A stretch of DNA of 64,000 nt from Bacteroidota bacterium (GTDB lineage: Bacteria > Bacteroidota > Bacteroidia > Chitinophagales > Chitinophagaceae), in NCBI GenBank assembly GCA_018267515.1, contig JAFDYJ010000028.1:29214-93213 (forward strand), written 5' to 3'. Position numbers and translations under genes: made by a program. Positions 8,662-17,210 of the stretch are shown here, piece by piece. The notes beneath the pieces were generated by a model. That model had not been told where the DNA came from. It saw nothing but the letters and a program-made list of their open reading frames with translations, and ran no database searches. Numbering within the stretch: the stretch's first letter is position 1; each line of letters opens with the position of its first letter.

Positions 8662-10617
8662 ATGAGCTGGTTTAAAAATATTTTTCAAAAGAAAAAAACA
8701 GCAAAGGCAAACAGCAGTTTCCGGATTCCGGAAGCAGAACGTCTGAATATTATCGAACGTTCCTGCAAGCAGGTATCGAGAGGAGTGTTTTTTTCTACCG
8801 TGATTATCATTACATCTTTTCTGCCTGTTTTCCTGCTAACGGGTCAGGAAGGAAAATTGTTTCATCCATTGGCCTATACCAAAACGTTCATCATGGTGGT
8901 GGATGCTGTGCTGGTATTAACACTGGCGCCGGTACTGATCTCTTTTTTCATGAAAGGAAAATTCAGAAAGGAGCAGTCTAACCCCATTAACCGGGTGCTG
9001 GAAAAAATTTATGAGCCCCTGATCCGCTTTTGTATCAAGTGGAGAAAAACTGTGATTGGTATTAACCTGGTTGTATTGCTTATCAGTATTCCGCTGGTCA
9101 TGCGATTGGGTCGTGAGTTTATGCCGCCGCTGGATGAAGGTTCTTTACTCTTTATGCCCGTTACCTTACCGGATGTTTCCAATTCTGAAGCAAAACGGTT
9201 ATTGCAGGTACAGGATAAAATCATCCGCACAGTTCCGGAGGTACTTCATGTTTTAGGCAAAGCCGGAAGGGCCAATACGGCAACTGATAATTCTCCGATC
9301 AGCATGATTGAGACAATCATCTTACTGAAACCTAAATCCGAATGGCGGAAAGGGATGACAAAAGATGGAATTATAAATGAGCTGAACTCCAAAATGCAAA
9401 TTCCGGGAGTCACCAATGGATGGACACAGCCGATCATCAATCGTATCAATATGCTTTCAACAGGTATTCGAACCGATGTGGGGGTGAAAGTTTATGGCCA
9501 AAACCTGGATAGCATTTATGCTTTTGCACAAGTCATAAAAAAACAATTGGAAGGCATTGATGGAGTTAAAGATTTATATGTAGAACCTATCACAGGCGGA
9601 AAGTATATTGATATAGCAGTGAAAAGGGAAGAGATCGGCAGGTATGGCTTAAGTGTGGACGATGTGAATACGGTTATTGAAAGTGCATTAGGAGGAATGA
9701 AGCTAACTACCACCATTGAAGGACGCCAGCGTTTTTCTGTGAATGCCAGGTATGGGCAGGATTTTCGTAATAACCTGGAAGAATTGAAACGCCTGCAGGT
9801 GCAGACTATGAATTTCGGGCCCATTCCACTGGAGGCTGTTGCAACCATAAAACTGAGTGATGGTCCGCCGATGATCAATTCTGAAAATGCTATGCTGAGA
9901 GGTACGGTGTTGTTTAATGTAAGAGAAAGAGATTTGGGTAGCACCGTCAGGGAAGCAAAAGAAAAACTGGACAACATGATCGGCAAGATGCCCAAAGGTT
10001 ATTTTCTTGAATGGAGTGGTCAGTATGAAAACCTGATAAGGGGAGAAAACACATTGAAGATGATATTACCCATAGTCCTTGTGATTATTTTCATCTCAAT
10101 GTATTTCGCATTTCATTCGGCAAGAGAAGCTTTCTTTAGTTTAATCAGTATTCCTTTTGCCCTGATTGGCGGAGCCTATTTGATTTATATATGGGATGTA
10201 AACCTTTCTGTCGCAGTAGCTGTAGGCTTTATTGCCCTGTTTGGCCTTGCCGTGGAAACGGGAATCGTCATGGTAATTTATCTGAATGATGCGATGCAGC
10301 AGTTGGTGGCAAAAAAGGGGAATTCAAAAGAAACAATTACAAAAGCCGATTTAAGAGAATACGTAATAGCCGGTGCGGCCAAGCGGCTTCGGCCTAAGTT
10401 AATGACGGTTGCGGTTTCTCTTTTCGGACTGATCCCTATTCTCTGGAGTAATGATGTGGGCAGCGATGTGATGAAACCAATAGTGTTACCCATGATAGGT
10501 GGTGTTTTTACATCTGCAATTCATATTCTTTTAGTAACACCTATAATATTTCTGATGACAAAAGAATATGAATTAAGAAAATTCGGAAAAATAGAAGTTT
10601 TGGATGCAAAACATTAA
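8662..10617 (+). CDS. cusA: CusA/CzcA-type RND efflux pump, C-terminal half
   Basis: These 651 residues continue CusA in the same reading frame: a Lys-rich loop (FKNIFQKKKT), the SCKQVSRGVFFSTV segment, TM5 onward, the second porter domain and TM7-12. Relay residues are present: Glu in FGLAVETG and Lys in LRPKLMTV. MLSTGIRT and GPPMINSENA resemble the copper-type CusA. The residue after WT in WTQPI is Gln where E. coli CusA has the metal-binding Met573, so the metal range is uncertain. With the first half it forms an otherwise complete pump of about 1077 residues. The tolC-like gene follows after 3 bp. Confidence 0.85.
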   Translation: MSWFKNIFQKKKTAKANSSFRIPEAERLNIIERSCKQVSRGVFFSTVIIITSFLPVFLLTGQEGKLFHPLAYTKTFIMVVDAVLVLTLAPVLISFFMKGKFRKEQSNPINRVLEKIYEPLIRFCIKWRKTVIGINLVVLLISIPLVMRLGREFMPPLDEGSLLFMPVTLPDVSNSEAKRLLQVQDKIIRTVPEVLHVLGKAGRANTATDNSPISMIETIILLKPKSEWRKGMTKDGIINELNSKMQIPGVTNGWTQPIINRINMLSTGIRTDVGVKVYGQNLDSIYAFAQVIKKQLEGIDGVKDLYVEPITGGKYIDIAVKREEIGRYGLSVDDVNTVIESALGGMKLTTTIEGRQRFSVNARYGQDFRNNLEELKRLQVQTMNFGPIPLEAVATIKLSDGPPMINSENAMLRGTVLFNVRERDLGSTVREAKEKLDNMIGKMPKGYFLEWSGQYENLIRGENTLKMILPIVLVIIFISMYFAFHSAREAFFSLISIPFALIGGAYLIYIWDVNLSVAVAVGFIALFGLAVETGIVMVIYLNDAMQQLVAKKGNSKETITKADLREYVIAGAAKRLRPKLMTVAVSLFGLIPILWSNDVGSDVMKPIVLPMIGGVFTSAIHILLVTPIIFLMTKEYELRKFGKIEVLDAKH

Positions 10618-10620
10618 ACT

Positions 10621-11871
10621 ATGAAAAAAATAATTGGAATACTGACAGTATGCATTTCGTTGAATACGGGGCTGCCGGCGCAAACATTAAAAATTGATGA
10701 CATCATTGACAGCATCAGGTTAAAACATCCTGTTGTGAAAATGTATGATAATGAAATCCGTTCTATGGATGAAGCGGCAAAGGGTGCAAGAAGCTGGATG
10801 CCTCCTCAAATCGGATTTGGACAGTATATGACTCCCTATAATGTAAACCTTTGGAGAAAAGAGGGTGATATGAAAGGAATGGGGTCAGTCATGCTTTCCG
10901 GAGAGCAAATGTTTCCCAACAGGAAAAAACTGGATGCCGATGAGAATTATATGAAAGCAATGTCATCCGTAGAAGAAGAAAAAAAGAATGCAACGCTGAA
11001 TGAGTTGATCAATGATGCTAAACAGTTTTATTATGAATGGATAATCCTGGAGAAGAAGCTGGTGATCCTGGGTGAGAATGAAAAGATCCTGGACTTCATG
11101 ATTTCAACCGCTGAGATACGTTATAAAAACGGGTTAGAGAAAATCAGTGCTTACTATAAAGCCAAAGCTGCATTGGGTGATGTGGAGAACATGAAGCTGA
11201 TGTTTGAAAATGACATAAAAGAAAAAAGAATCCGCATCAATACGCTGATGGGCCGGAATGCTATGACTTATTTTGATATTGATACGACATTTACATTAAA
11301 CGATTATTCAGGGCTGGTGTTTGACAGCACTTTATTTTACACCAACCGGAGCGACCTGAAGTCACTGGACAGGGAAATCAATCTCAACCTCTTGAAACAG
11401 GAAACCGAAAAAGCCGCACTAAAACCGCAATTCGGAGTCCGCTATGAAAATATGGTGGGCTTTGGAGGGCAGCCCTTACAGTATACCATCATGGGTATGC
11501 TGCGGATTCCTATGGCTAAATGGTCGTCTAAAATGAACAAAGCTAATATTGAAAGCCTGAAATGGAAAACCCATGCACTACAATCTCAGAAAGAAATGAT
11601 GGTGAATGAATACAGTGGAATGGCCTATGGTATGCGGAATGAACTCAGTCTAAAGAAAAAGCAAATTAAACTTTATGAAGGAACTATCATTCCTGCTTTG
11701 AGGAATAATTATAAAACCATGCAGCTCGGTTATGAGCAGAATACAGAAGAATTGTTTATGCTCTATGATGCGTGGGAATCATTAAACATGAAACAATTGG
11801 AATATGTTGAATTGCTTAACCAGGCATTGAATCTCCAGGTAACGATTGAAAGAATAATTGAGAGAAAATGA
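10621..11871 (+). CDS. TolC-family outer-membrane factor (CusC-like)
   Basis: Outer-membrane exit duct of the RND system. The product is 416 residues with signal peptide to about 21 (..GLPA|Q) and then two outer-membrane-efflux repeats with long, coiled-coil-prone helices (EEEKKNATLNELINDAKQ; KKKQIKLYEGTIIPALR). It is Met-rich in places (MKGMGSVML, MGMLRIPMAKW), which suits a copper exporter, though this is an inference. Its start lies 3 bp after the pump stop, and its TGA overlaps the next ATG (ATGA), so translation is probably coupled. Confidence 0.9.
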   Translation: MKKIIGILTVCISLNTGLPAQTLKIDDIIDSIRLKHPVVKMYDNEIRSMDEAAKGARSWMPPQIGFGQYMTPYNVNLWRKEGDMKGMGSVMLSGEQMFPNRKKLDADENYMKAMSSVEEEKKNATLNELINDAKQFYYEWIILEKKLVILGENEKILDFMISTAEIRYKNGLEKISAYYKAKAALGDVENMKLMFENDIKEKRIRINTLMGRNAMTYFDIDTTFTLNDYSGLVFDSTLFYTNRSDLKSLDREINLNLLKQETEKAALKPQFGVRYENMVGFGGQPLQYTIMGMLRIPMAKWSSKMNKANIESLKWKTHALQSQKEMMVNEYSGMAYGMRNELSLKKKQIKLYEGTIIPALRNNYKTMQLGYEQNTEELFMLYDAWESLNMKQLEYVELLNQALNLQVTIERIIERK

Positions 11872-13232
11872 AACAAATAATTTTTATATCCTTCTTACTG
11901 GCAATGGTCGCTGTCTTTTCCTGCAACAATAATAAGAGCCCGCAGGTGCTCCCAAAAAATGATGCGGTAAAGGAACTGTACACCTGCCCCATGCCGGAAG
12001 ATTCTGTATTTAGTGATAAGCCCGGATCCTGTCCCAAATGTGGGATGGATCTGGTAAAAGTGGAATCAAATGATCATCAGCATGAGGAAGCAGAATACAC
12101 CTGTCCCATGCATCCGGAAATAATCAGGGATAAACCCGGCACCTGCCCGATCTGTGGAATGGACCTGGTAAGAAAAGAAACTGAAAGTAAAAAACTGGGA
12201 GACGTTGACCTGGAAGCATTACTGGAACCGACCAATGAATTTGTCGTTTCATCCATTCCGGTTACAACTATGGAACAAAAAAGAAAACAAATCGAAATTG
12301 ATGCATTGGGAACTATTGCCTATGATACCCGGCAGGTGGGAAGTATTTCGGCAAGAGTGTCCGGCAGAATCGAGAAATTATATGTAAAATATCGTTTTCA
12401 AAAAATAAGTAAAGGACAAAAGATATTGGATATTTACAGTCCTGAATTGCTAACCGCACAGGAAAATCTTTTGTTTCTTTTAAAAAATGATGCAGGCAAT
12501 ACCGGGTTTATTGAAGCTGCAAAAAGAAAGCTCCTGCTTTTAGGCATGAGCAGTGATCAGATTCAGCAGGTAGTTCAATCGGGCAGGGCCTCCCATACCA
12601 TTACCATTTTCAGTAATTACAGCGGACATATTCACGAAGCATCAAGTGGTATCGGTATGAATACTGCATCCGGAACCATGAGAGATATTTCTTTAATTAC
12701 GGAAGAGCTTTCTCTAAAGGAAGGAATGTATATACAGAAAGGACAATCCGTTTTTACTATTTACAATCCTGACAAAGCATGGGCTGTCCTTAATATTTTC
12801 GGAGATGACCAGGCGCTGATAAAAAAAGGAAACGCAGTAAGGGTTTTTCCGGAAACTGTTCCCGGCAAAGATTTCAGAGCTGCCATTGATTTTATTGAAC
12901 CATTCTATCGTAAGGAAAGTAAAACCCTTACGGCAAGAGTGTATTTCAACAACAGCACATTGCAAATTCCAATCGGAAGCCAGGTAAAGGCGATTATTTT
13001 CGGAGACACAAAGGAAGCTAATTGGTTACCTAAAAATGCTGTTCTTTCGTTAGGCATGGATAAAGTTGTTTTTAAAAAAATGGGCGAAGGTTTCATCGCA
13101 AAGAAAATAAATACCGGTATTATTCATGATACACATATTCAGGTATTGGGCGGATTGACAATGAATGATTCGGTTGCAGTGAATGCACAGTTCCTGATGG
13201 ATAGTGAAAGTTTCATAAAAATAAAAAATTGA
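11868..13232 (+). CDS. cusB: RND periplasmic adaptor (CusB type) with two Cys-rich metal-binding modules
   Basis: Membrane-fusion protein joining pump and outer-membrane duct. The product is 454 residues with a lipobox at Cys19 (VFSC). Two short heavy-metal-binding domains follow in tandem: YTCPMPED..CPKCGMDL (about 38-62) and YTCPMHPE..CPICGMDL (about 76-101), each with a CPM and a CxxCGMDL site. Then come the barrel-sandwich, hairpin and beta-barrel regions (GRIEKLYVKYRFQKISKGQ; KLLLLGMSSDQI; VKAIIFG). The tandem modules probably collect or sense the metal. It overlaps tolC by 4 bp. It is the first of two different adaptors in this operon. Confidence 0.9.
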   Translation: MKQIIFISFLLAMVAVFSCNNNKSPQVLPKNDAVKELYTCPMPEDSVFSDKPGSCPKCGMDLVKVESNDHQHEEAEYTCPMHPEIIRDKPGTCPICGMDLVRKETESKKLGDVDLEALLEPTNEFVVSSIPVTTMEQKRKQIEIDALGTIAYDTRQVGSISARVSGRIEKLYVKYRFQKISKGQKILDIYSPELLTAQENLLFLLKNDAGNTGFIEAAKRKLLLLGMSSDQIQQVVQSGRASHTITIFSNYSGHIHEASSGIGMNTASGTMRDISLITEELSLKEGMYIQKGQSVFTIYNPDKAWAVLNIFGDDQALIKKGNAVRVFPETVPGKDFRAAIDFIEPFYRKESKTLTARVYFNNSTLQIPIGSQVKAIIFGDTKEANWLPKNAVLSLGMDKVVFKKMGEGFIAKKINTGIIHDTHIQVLGGLTMNDSVAVNAQFLMDSESFIKIKN

Positions 13233-13234
13233 TT

Positions 13235-14431
13235 ATGCGATTTATATTGAGTGCAATAATATCAGTATTAGTTCTTGCCTCCTGCAAGAATAAAGATGAG
13301 GTTCCTGCCGACCCGGATGTGTACTATACCTGTTCGATGGATCCCCAGGTGGTAGAATACAAGCCGGGCAAATGCCCGATTTGTAAAATGGATTTAACCC
13401 CGGTAAAAAAGAGAAGCGGGGAGAATAAAGATGAATTACAATTGAGTGAACAACAAGTACAGTTAGGAAATATTCAAACCGATACCATTCGCAACCGGTC
13501 CATTGGTGACCAGCTGGTCTTGACTGCTACATTAAATTTTGACCAGGTGAATACCTCCTCAGTGAGTTCCAGGGTAATGGGCAGGATTGAAAAACTTTAT
13601 TATAAAGATCTCGGCGATTATGTAAAGAAAGGAGCGCCGTTATACGAGATATACAGTGAAGATTTAAACAATGCAAAACAGGAATATCTTCTTGTCCTCG
13701 AAAAGAAGAAAGCTTTTTCCGGCGAATCAGTCATAGATTTTGACAAATTAATTCAAAGCGCAAAAAATAAATTATTGCTTTGGGGGCTCAGTGAAGAACA
13801 GGTTACCAACCTGGCCGATGCAAATAAGGCAACATCGACCACTACGTTTTATAGTTCATCCACCGGATATATTACTCAATTGGATATTCGTGAAGGAGAC
13901 TATATAACGGAAGGCGGTACGATTGTAAAACTGGCCAACCTTTCTACTTTATGGGCAGAAGCACAGGTTTATACATCACAAATGGCTGATGTAAACCGGA
14001 ACAGTATAGCTACTGTTCAGCTACCCGATTTTGATAATAAAGAAATCAAAGGCAGAATTGAATTTGTAAACCCGGAGATAAATCCCGATACAAGGATAAA
14101 TCTTATTCGTGTTTCCATCCCCAATCCCGGCCTTCTGCTCAAGCCCGGCATGCCTGCTTATGTGTTGTTAAAAAGTCCGCAGCGTCAAACACTAACTTTG
14201 CCAATTGATGCGGTTATAAGAGATGCCAGGGGGGCAACTGCATGGATACAAACCGGCAAGAACACTTTTAAAAGTGTAATGGTGCAAACAGGAATGGAAA
14301 GCAATGATCGCATTGAAATCAAATCAGGTTTAAAAACAGGAGATGTAGTTGTGTTAACGGGGGCCTACTTATTACATAGTGAGTATGTATTTAAAAGAGG
14401 AGCTGACCCAATGGAGGGGCACCATCATTAA
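13235..14431 (+). CDS. Second RND periplasmic adaptor with one Cys-rich metal-binding module
   Basis: A 398-residue CusB-like membrane-fusion lipoprotein (lipobox VLASC, Cys17) with one heavy-metal module (YTCSMDPQ..CPICKMDL, about 31-55). Lipoyl/hairpin (GRIEKLYYKDLGDYVKKGAP; KLLLWGLSEEQV) and beta-barrel (LKPGMPAYVLLKS) regions follow, with a C-terminal EGHHH metal tail. A TTG six bases upstream overlaps the previous stop, but ATG 13235 is preferred. It is clearly diverged from the first adaptor, so it is not a recent duplication; the two may form a heteromeric adaptor ring or serve different steps. Confidence 0.88.
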   Translation: MRFILSAIISVLVLASCKNKDEVPADPDVYYTCSMDPQVVEYKPGKCPICKMDLTPVKKRSGENKDELQLSEQQVQLGNIQTDTIRNRSIGDQLVLTATLNFDQVNTSSVSSRVMGRIEKLYYKDLGDYVKKGAPLYEIYSEDLNNAKQEYLLVLEKKKAFSGESVIDFDKLIQSAKNKLLLWGLSEEQVTNLADANKATSTTTFYSSSTGYITQLDIREGDYITEGGTIVKLANLSTLWAEAQVYTSQMADVNRNSIATVQLPDFDNKEIKGRIEFVNPEINPDTRINLIRVSIPNPGLLLKPGMPAYVLLKSPQRQTLTLPIDAVIRDARGATAWIQTGKNTFKSVMVQTGMESNDRIEIKSGLKTGDVVVLTGAYLLHSEYVFKRGADPMEGHHH

Positions 14432-14461
14432 TTAAACAATAAAACAAAAAACAGAAATACT

Positions 14462-15031
14462 ATGAAACAAAATTTCAAATATTTAGTAGCATCCCTTTTG
14501 CTGCTTGCCTCCTTTACCCTTGCGGCACAAAAGAATGAAACAATTTCCTATAATCCGAATCTTGTAAAAGACACTGCAAAGAGAAGTATCCGGTCAATGG
14601 CTTTTACAATGTTGGGAAAGGATAGTATTACCATCAGCTATTATTCGCCCGGTGTACGTAATCGGGTTATATGGGGCGGACTTGTTCCTTATGATAAAGT
14701 CTGGGTGACCGGTGCTCATAATGCTACCACATTGAATTTTCCAAAGGCATTTGTTGTAAATGGTAAGGAAATACAGGCCGGCAAATATGCTCTTTTCACC
14801 ATACCGGGAAAAACAGAATGGATCATCATCATTAATAAGAACTGGGAGCAGCACCTGGCAAACGAATATGATGAGAAAGATGATATTGTCAGGGTCAACG
14901 TGAAGCCTGTGAAAAATGAATACACGGAAAGGCTGCAATATTTTGTTGAAACCGGGAAGAGAAATAAAGGTACGATTAGTATGGCCTGGGAGAATTTGAA
15001 AATTGAACTTCCGTTTTCTATCCGGAGATGA
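14462..15031 (+). CDS. DUF2911 domain secreted protein
   Basis: A 189-residue protein with a signal peptide (..FTLAA|Q, about residue 22) and the DUF2911 core: SPGVRNRVIWGGLVPYDKVW, TGAHNATTLNF, GKYALFTIPGKTEWIIIINK and a final MAWENLKIELPF. DUF2911 proteins are common secreted proteins in Bacteroidota without an assigned activity. The gene sits 30 bp after the adaptor gene and is probably read with it, so a role in the metal-stress envelope response is possible but unproven. Confidence 0.85.
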   Translation: MKQNFKYLVASLLLLASFTLAAQKNETISYNPNLVKDTAKRSIRSMAFTMLGKDSITISYYSPGVRNRVIWGGLVPYDKVWVTGAHNATTLNFPKAFVVNGKEIQAGKYALFTIPGKTEWIIIINKNWEQHLANEYDEKDDIVRVNVKPVKNEYTERLQYFVETGKRNKGTISMAWENLKIELPFSIRR

Positions 15032-15087
15032 ATTAAATGTTTGTAAATCTTTTATTTCATTGAAGCTTTTATAAACACCTGAAAGAA

Positions 15088-15603
15088 ATGAAAAGTATGA
15101 GAAACTATTTTAAATTGTCTGTTGTTGTATTATCTATCTTATTTTATTCCTGCAACGATAACAGGCAGGTAGCTGAATCCCGAAATAATGGCGGCCTTTC
15201 TTTGACAAGCATTCAACTAAGTACGTTAGATGGTCAACCGGTTGACTGGAAGCAATATGGAAGCAAAGTATTATTCATCAACATATGGGCTACCTGGTGC
15301 AAACCCTGCTTGCAGGAAATGCCTTCCATTCAAAGAATGATGGAAAATTTTAAGAATGAAAATATTGTGTTTTTATTTGCATCAGATGAAACACCGGAAC
15401 TGATTGAAGGTTTTAAAAACGAAAATAAGTTTCCTTTTAATTATGTTCGGCTGCTAAACCCTGAAGAAATAAATATCATGGCGCTGCCGACAACATTTAT
15501 ATTTAATGCAAAAGGAGAACTTGCTTTTTCGGAGATGGGATTCAGGAAATAGGATAACGAAAAAAATATTGAATTCATCAAAAATACCATAGACTCAAAA
15601 TGA
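15088..15603 (+). pseudogene. TlpA-like thioredoxin lipoprotein interrupted by in-frame TAG
   Basis: Lipoprotein signal (lipobox FYSC, Cys22), active site WCKPC (about 71-75) and cis-Pro loop ALPTTF. The frame meets TAG at 15550-15552, but after it the same frame continues with DNEKNIEFIKNTIDSK to TGA 15601-15603. That TGA overlaps the ATG of the next gene in the ATGA arrangement seen elsewhere in this operon. The natural protein was evidently about 171 residues, and one base change (TGG Trp to TAG) explains the stop. All catalytic parts lie before the stop, so the 154-residue form may still work. A base-calling error is the main alternative. Confidence 0.8.
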
Positions 15604-16793
15604 AAAATTTTCTTACAGTATTCGTATTGGCATCAATTATTTTTTCCTGCACTAATAATGAGTCAAGGAAGCCCGGGGTGGTGAAAGAGTTCTCATCGCC
15701 TGCAGGTGATTCCAGTGCGGAGCCTAATTTATTTACTGCACCGGATGGGCAGGTATATCTCACCTGGATTGAAAAGAAAGGGAAAGAGAGCTCTCTAAAA
15801 TTCTCAACACTTAACGGTGACAAGTGGTCAGACCCGGGGACTGTTGCTTCCGGTAATAACTGGATGGTCAACTGGGCGGATTATCCCGGGATGGCTTCCG
15901 ATGGGAATAATTTGATTTCTCACTTTTTGGAAAAAGGCACAAGCGGGAACCTGGCTTATGATATTAAATATGTTACATCTTCTGATAAAGGAAAATCATG
16001 GAGCAATTCAGCAATACTACACGATGATGGCAAACAGGCTGAGCATGGATTTGTTTCTATGATTCCATATGGCGATAAATTTTTTGCTTGCTGGCTGGAT
16101 GGAAGAAATGCGGCAATGGAAGAAGGAGCGGGGCATGAAGGTCATTATGGGCAAATGACGATCCGTGCAGCAATAATTTCAAAGGAGGGAATAAAAGAAA
16201 ACGAATGGGAACTGGATGGTAAAGTTTGTGATTGTTGCCAGACCACTGCAGCAATGACTTCCAACGGGCCGATTGTTGTTTACCGGGATAGGTCTGATGA
16301 TGAAATAAGAGATATGTCAATGGTGCGGTTTGTAAATGGTGAGTGGACAAAACCGAAAACTATTTTTCCGGATAACTGGAAAATCAATGCCTGCCCCGTC
16401 AATGGGCCAAGAGCTGATGCAGTCGGAAATAATTTAGCCATTGCATGGTTCTCTCTTGCTGATAATAAAGGGGAAGTGAAAGTTGCCTTTTCAGGAAATG
16501 GTGGAGAAACTTTTGGAAAACCTTTTCGTGTGGATGAAGGTAAAACAATAGGCCGTGTGGATATTGTTATGCTGGACTCAGCAACTGCGATGGTAACCTG
16601 GTTGGAAGGCGCAGATATAAAAGCCAGGAAAGTTCATGCAGATGGTAAAATTGATAATTCAATTTTAATTGCTTCTTCTTCTGAAAAAAGAGCAAGCGGT
16701 TTTCCTCAAATGACAAAGACAGGCAAGAAATTGATTTTTGCATGGACGGATGATGAAGCAAAAACGATTAAAGTTGCTGAAATGGATTTATAA
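15600..16793 (+). CDS. Sialidase-fold (BNR/Asp-box) lipoprotein with CDCCQ motif
   Basis: A 397-residue lipoprotein (lipobox IFSC, Cys17) with a six-bladed-propeller pattern: SSDKGKSW (about 127) and SGNGGETF (about 300) are Asp-box-like turns. True sialidase catalytic residues are not evident. A conserved CDCCQ cluster lies at 210-214, with further Cys in INACPVNGPR, more in keeping with metal binding than glycan cleavage. The start overlaps the end of the damaged tlpA frame. As the last gene of the Cus-type block it is probably a periplasmic metal-handling or exported-protein maturation factor (inference). Confidence 0.75.
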   Translation: MKNFLTVFVLASIIFSCTNNESRKPGVVKEFSSPAGDSSAEPNLFTAPDGQVYLTWIEKKGKESSLKFSTLNGDKWSDPGTVASGNNWMVNWADYPGMASDGNNLISHFLEKGTSGNLAYDIKYVTSSDKGKSWSNSAILHDDGKQAEHGFVSMIPYGDKFFACWLDGRNAAMEEGAGHEGHYGQMTIRAAIISKEGIKENEWELDGKVCDCCQTTAAMTSNGPIVVYRDRSDDEIRDMSMVRFVNGEWTKPKTIFPDNWKINACPVNGPRADAVGNNLAIAWFSLADNKGEVKVAFSGNGGETFGKPFRVDEGKTIGRVDIVMLDSATAMVTWLEGADIKARKVHADGKIDNSILIASSSEKRASGFPQMTKTGKKLIFAWTDDEAKTIKVAEMDL

Positions 16794-16842
16794 AAACTGC
16801 GGAAAAGAAAATAGTACCGGTCATTAATTCAAAAAAAAATAG

Positions 16843-17157
16843 TTAACGGTAGTCACCCCTCGCAGGGCTGAAAGCGTCAATCAGTTTACAAAAAGTTCTG
16901 GCAATTGCCGAATGGGGAATGCCGGAAGGAATAACCCGGTACATTCCGGGTGTGAGAATACAGTTCGTTTCCCCGATCATCATATCCAATTCTCCTTCGA
17001 TAATATAGGTGATCTGCTCCTGTGGATGCTGGTGAGCCGGAATGCTGGCTCCTTTTAAAAGTTCCACATAACCAAATGTCATTTTCTCTCCGTGTGCATA
17101 ATAACCGGTAATGCCAGGAACGATTTCAAGGGGTTTATTATTCTTTATTGTTTCCAT
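16843..17157 (-). CDS. Small single-domain cupin protein
   Basis: A 104-residue beta-barrel cupin. Motif 1 is AHQHPQEQITYIIEGE and motif 2 is the LTPGMYRVIPSGIPH region, giving the usual His/His/Glu/His metal site. There is no signal peptide, so it is cytosolic. Such small cupins may be isomerases, dioxygenase-like or ligand-binding proteins; nothing here fixes the role. It lies 53 bp downstream of the ATP-grasp-like gene on the same strand and may be the third gene of that set. Confidence 0.85.
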   Translation of the reverse strand: METIKNNKPLEIVPGITGYYAHGEKMTFGYVELLKGASIPAHQHPQEQITYIIEGELDMMIGETNCILTPGMYRVIPSGIPHSAIARTFCKLIDAFSPARGDYR

Positions 17158-17210
17158 AATTTTTTTTGATTATCCGGGAGTCGGGTTGGGTAAAGTTTTC
17201 CTTTGATAAT

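Noticed and set aside
8653-15552. Stop-codon reassignment as an explanation for the in-frame TAA and TAG
   Set aside because: Both TAA and TAG clearly end other genes in the window (for example TAG ends the proline iminopeptidase gene and hddA), so the code is standard.
15600-16793. Functional sialidase
   Set aside because: Asp-box turns are present, but the Arg triad and Tyr/Glu nucleophile of sialidases are not evident, and the Cys cluster points elsewhere.
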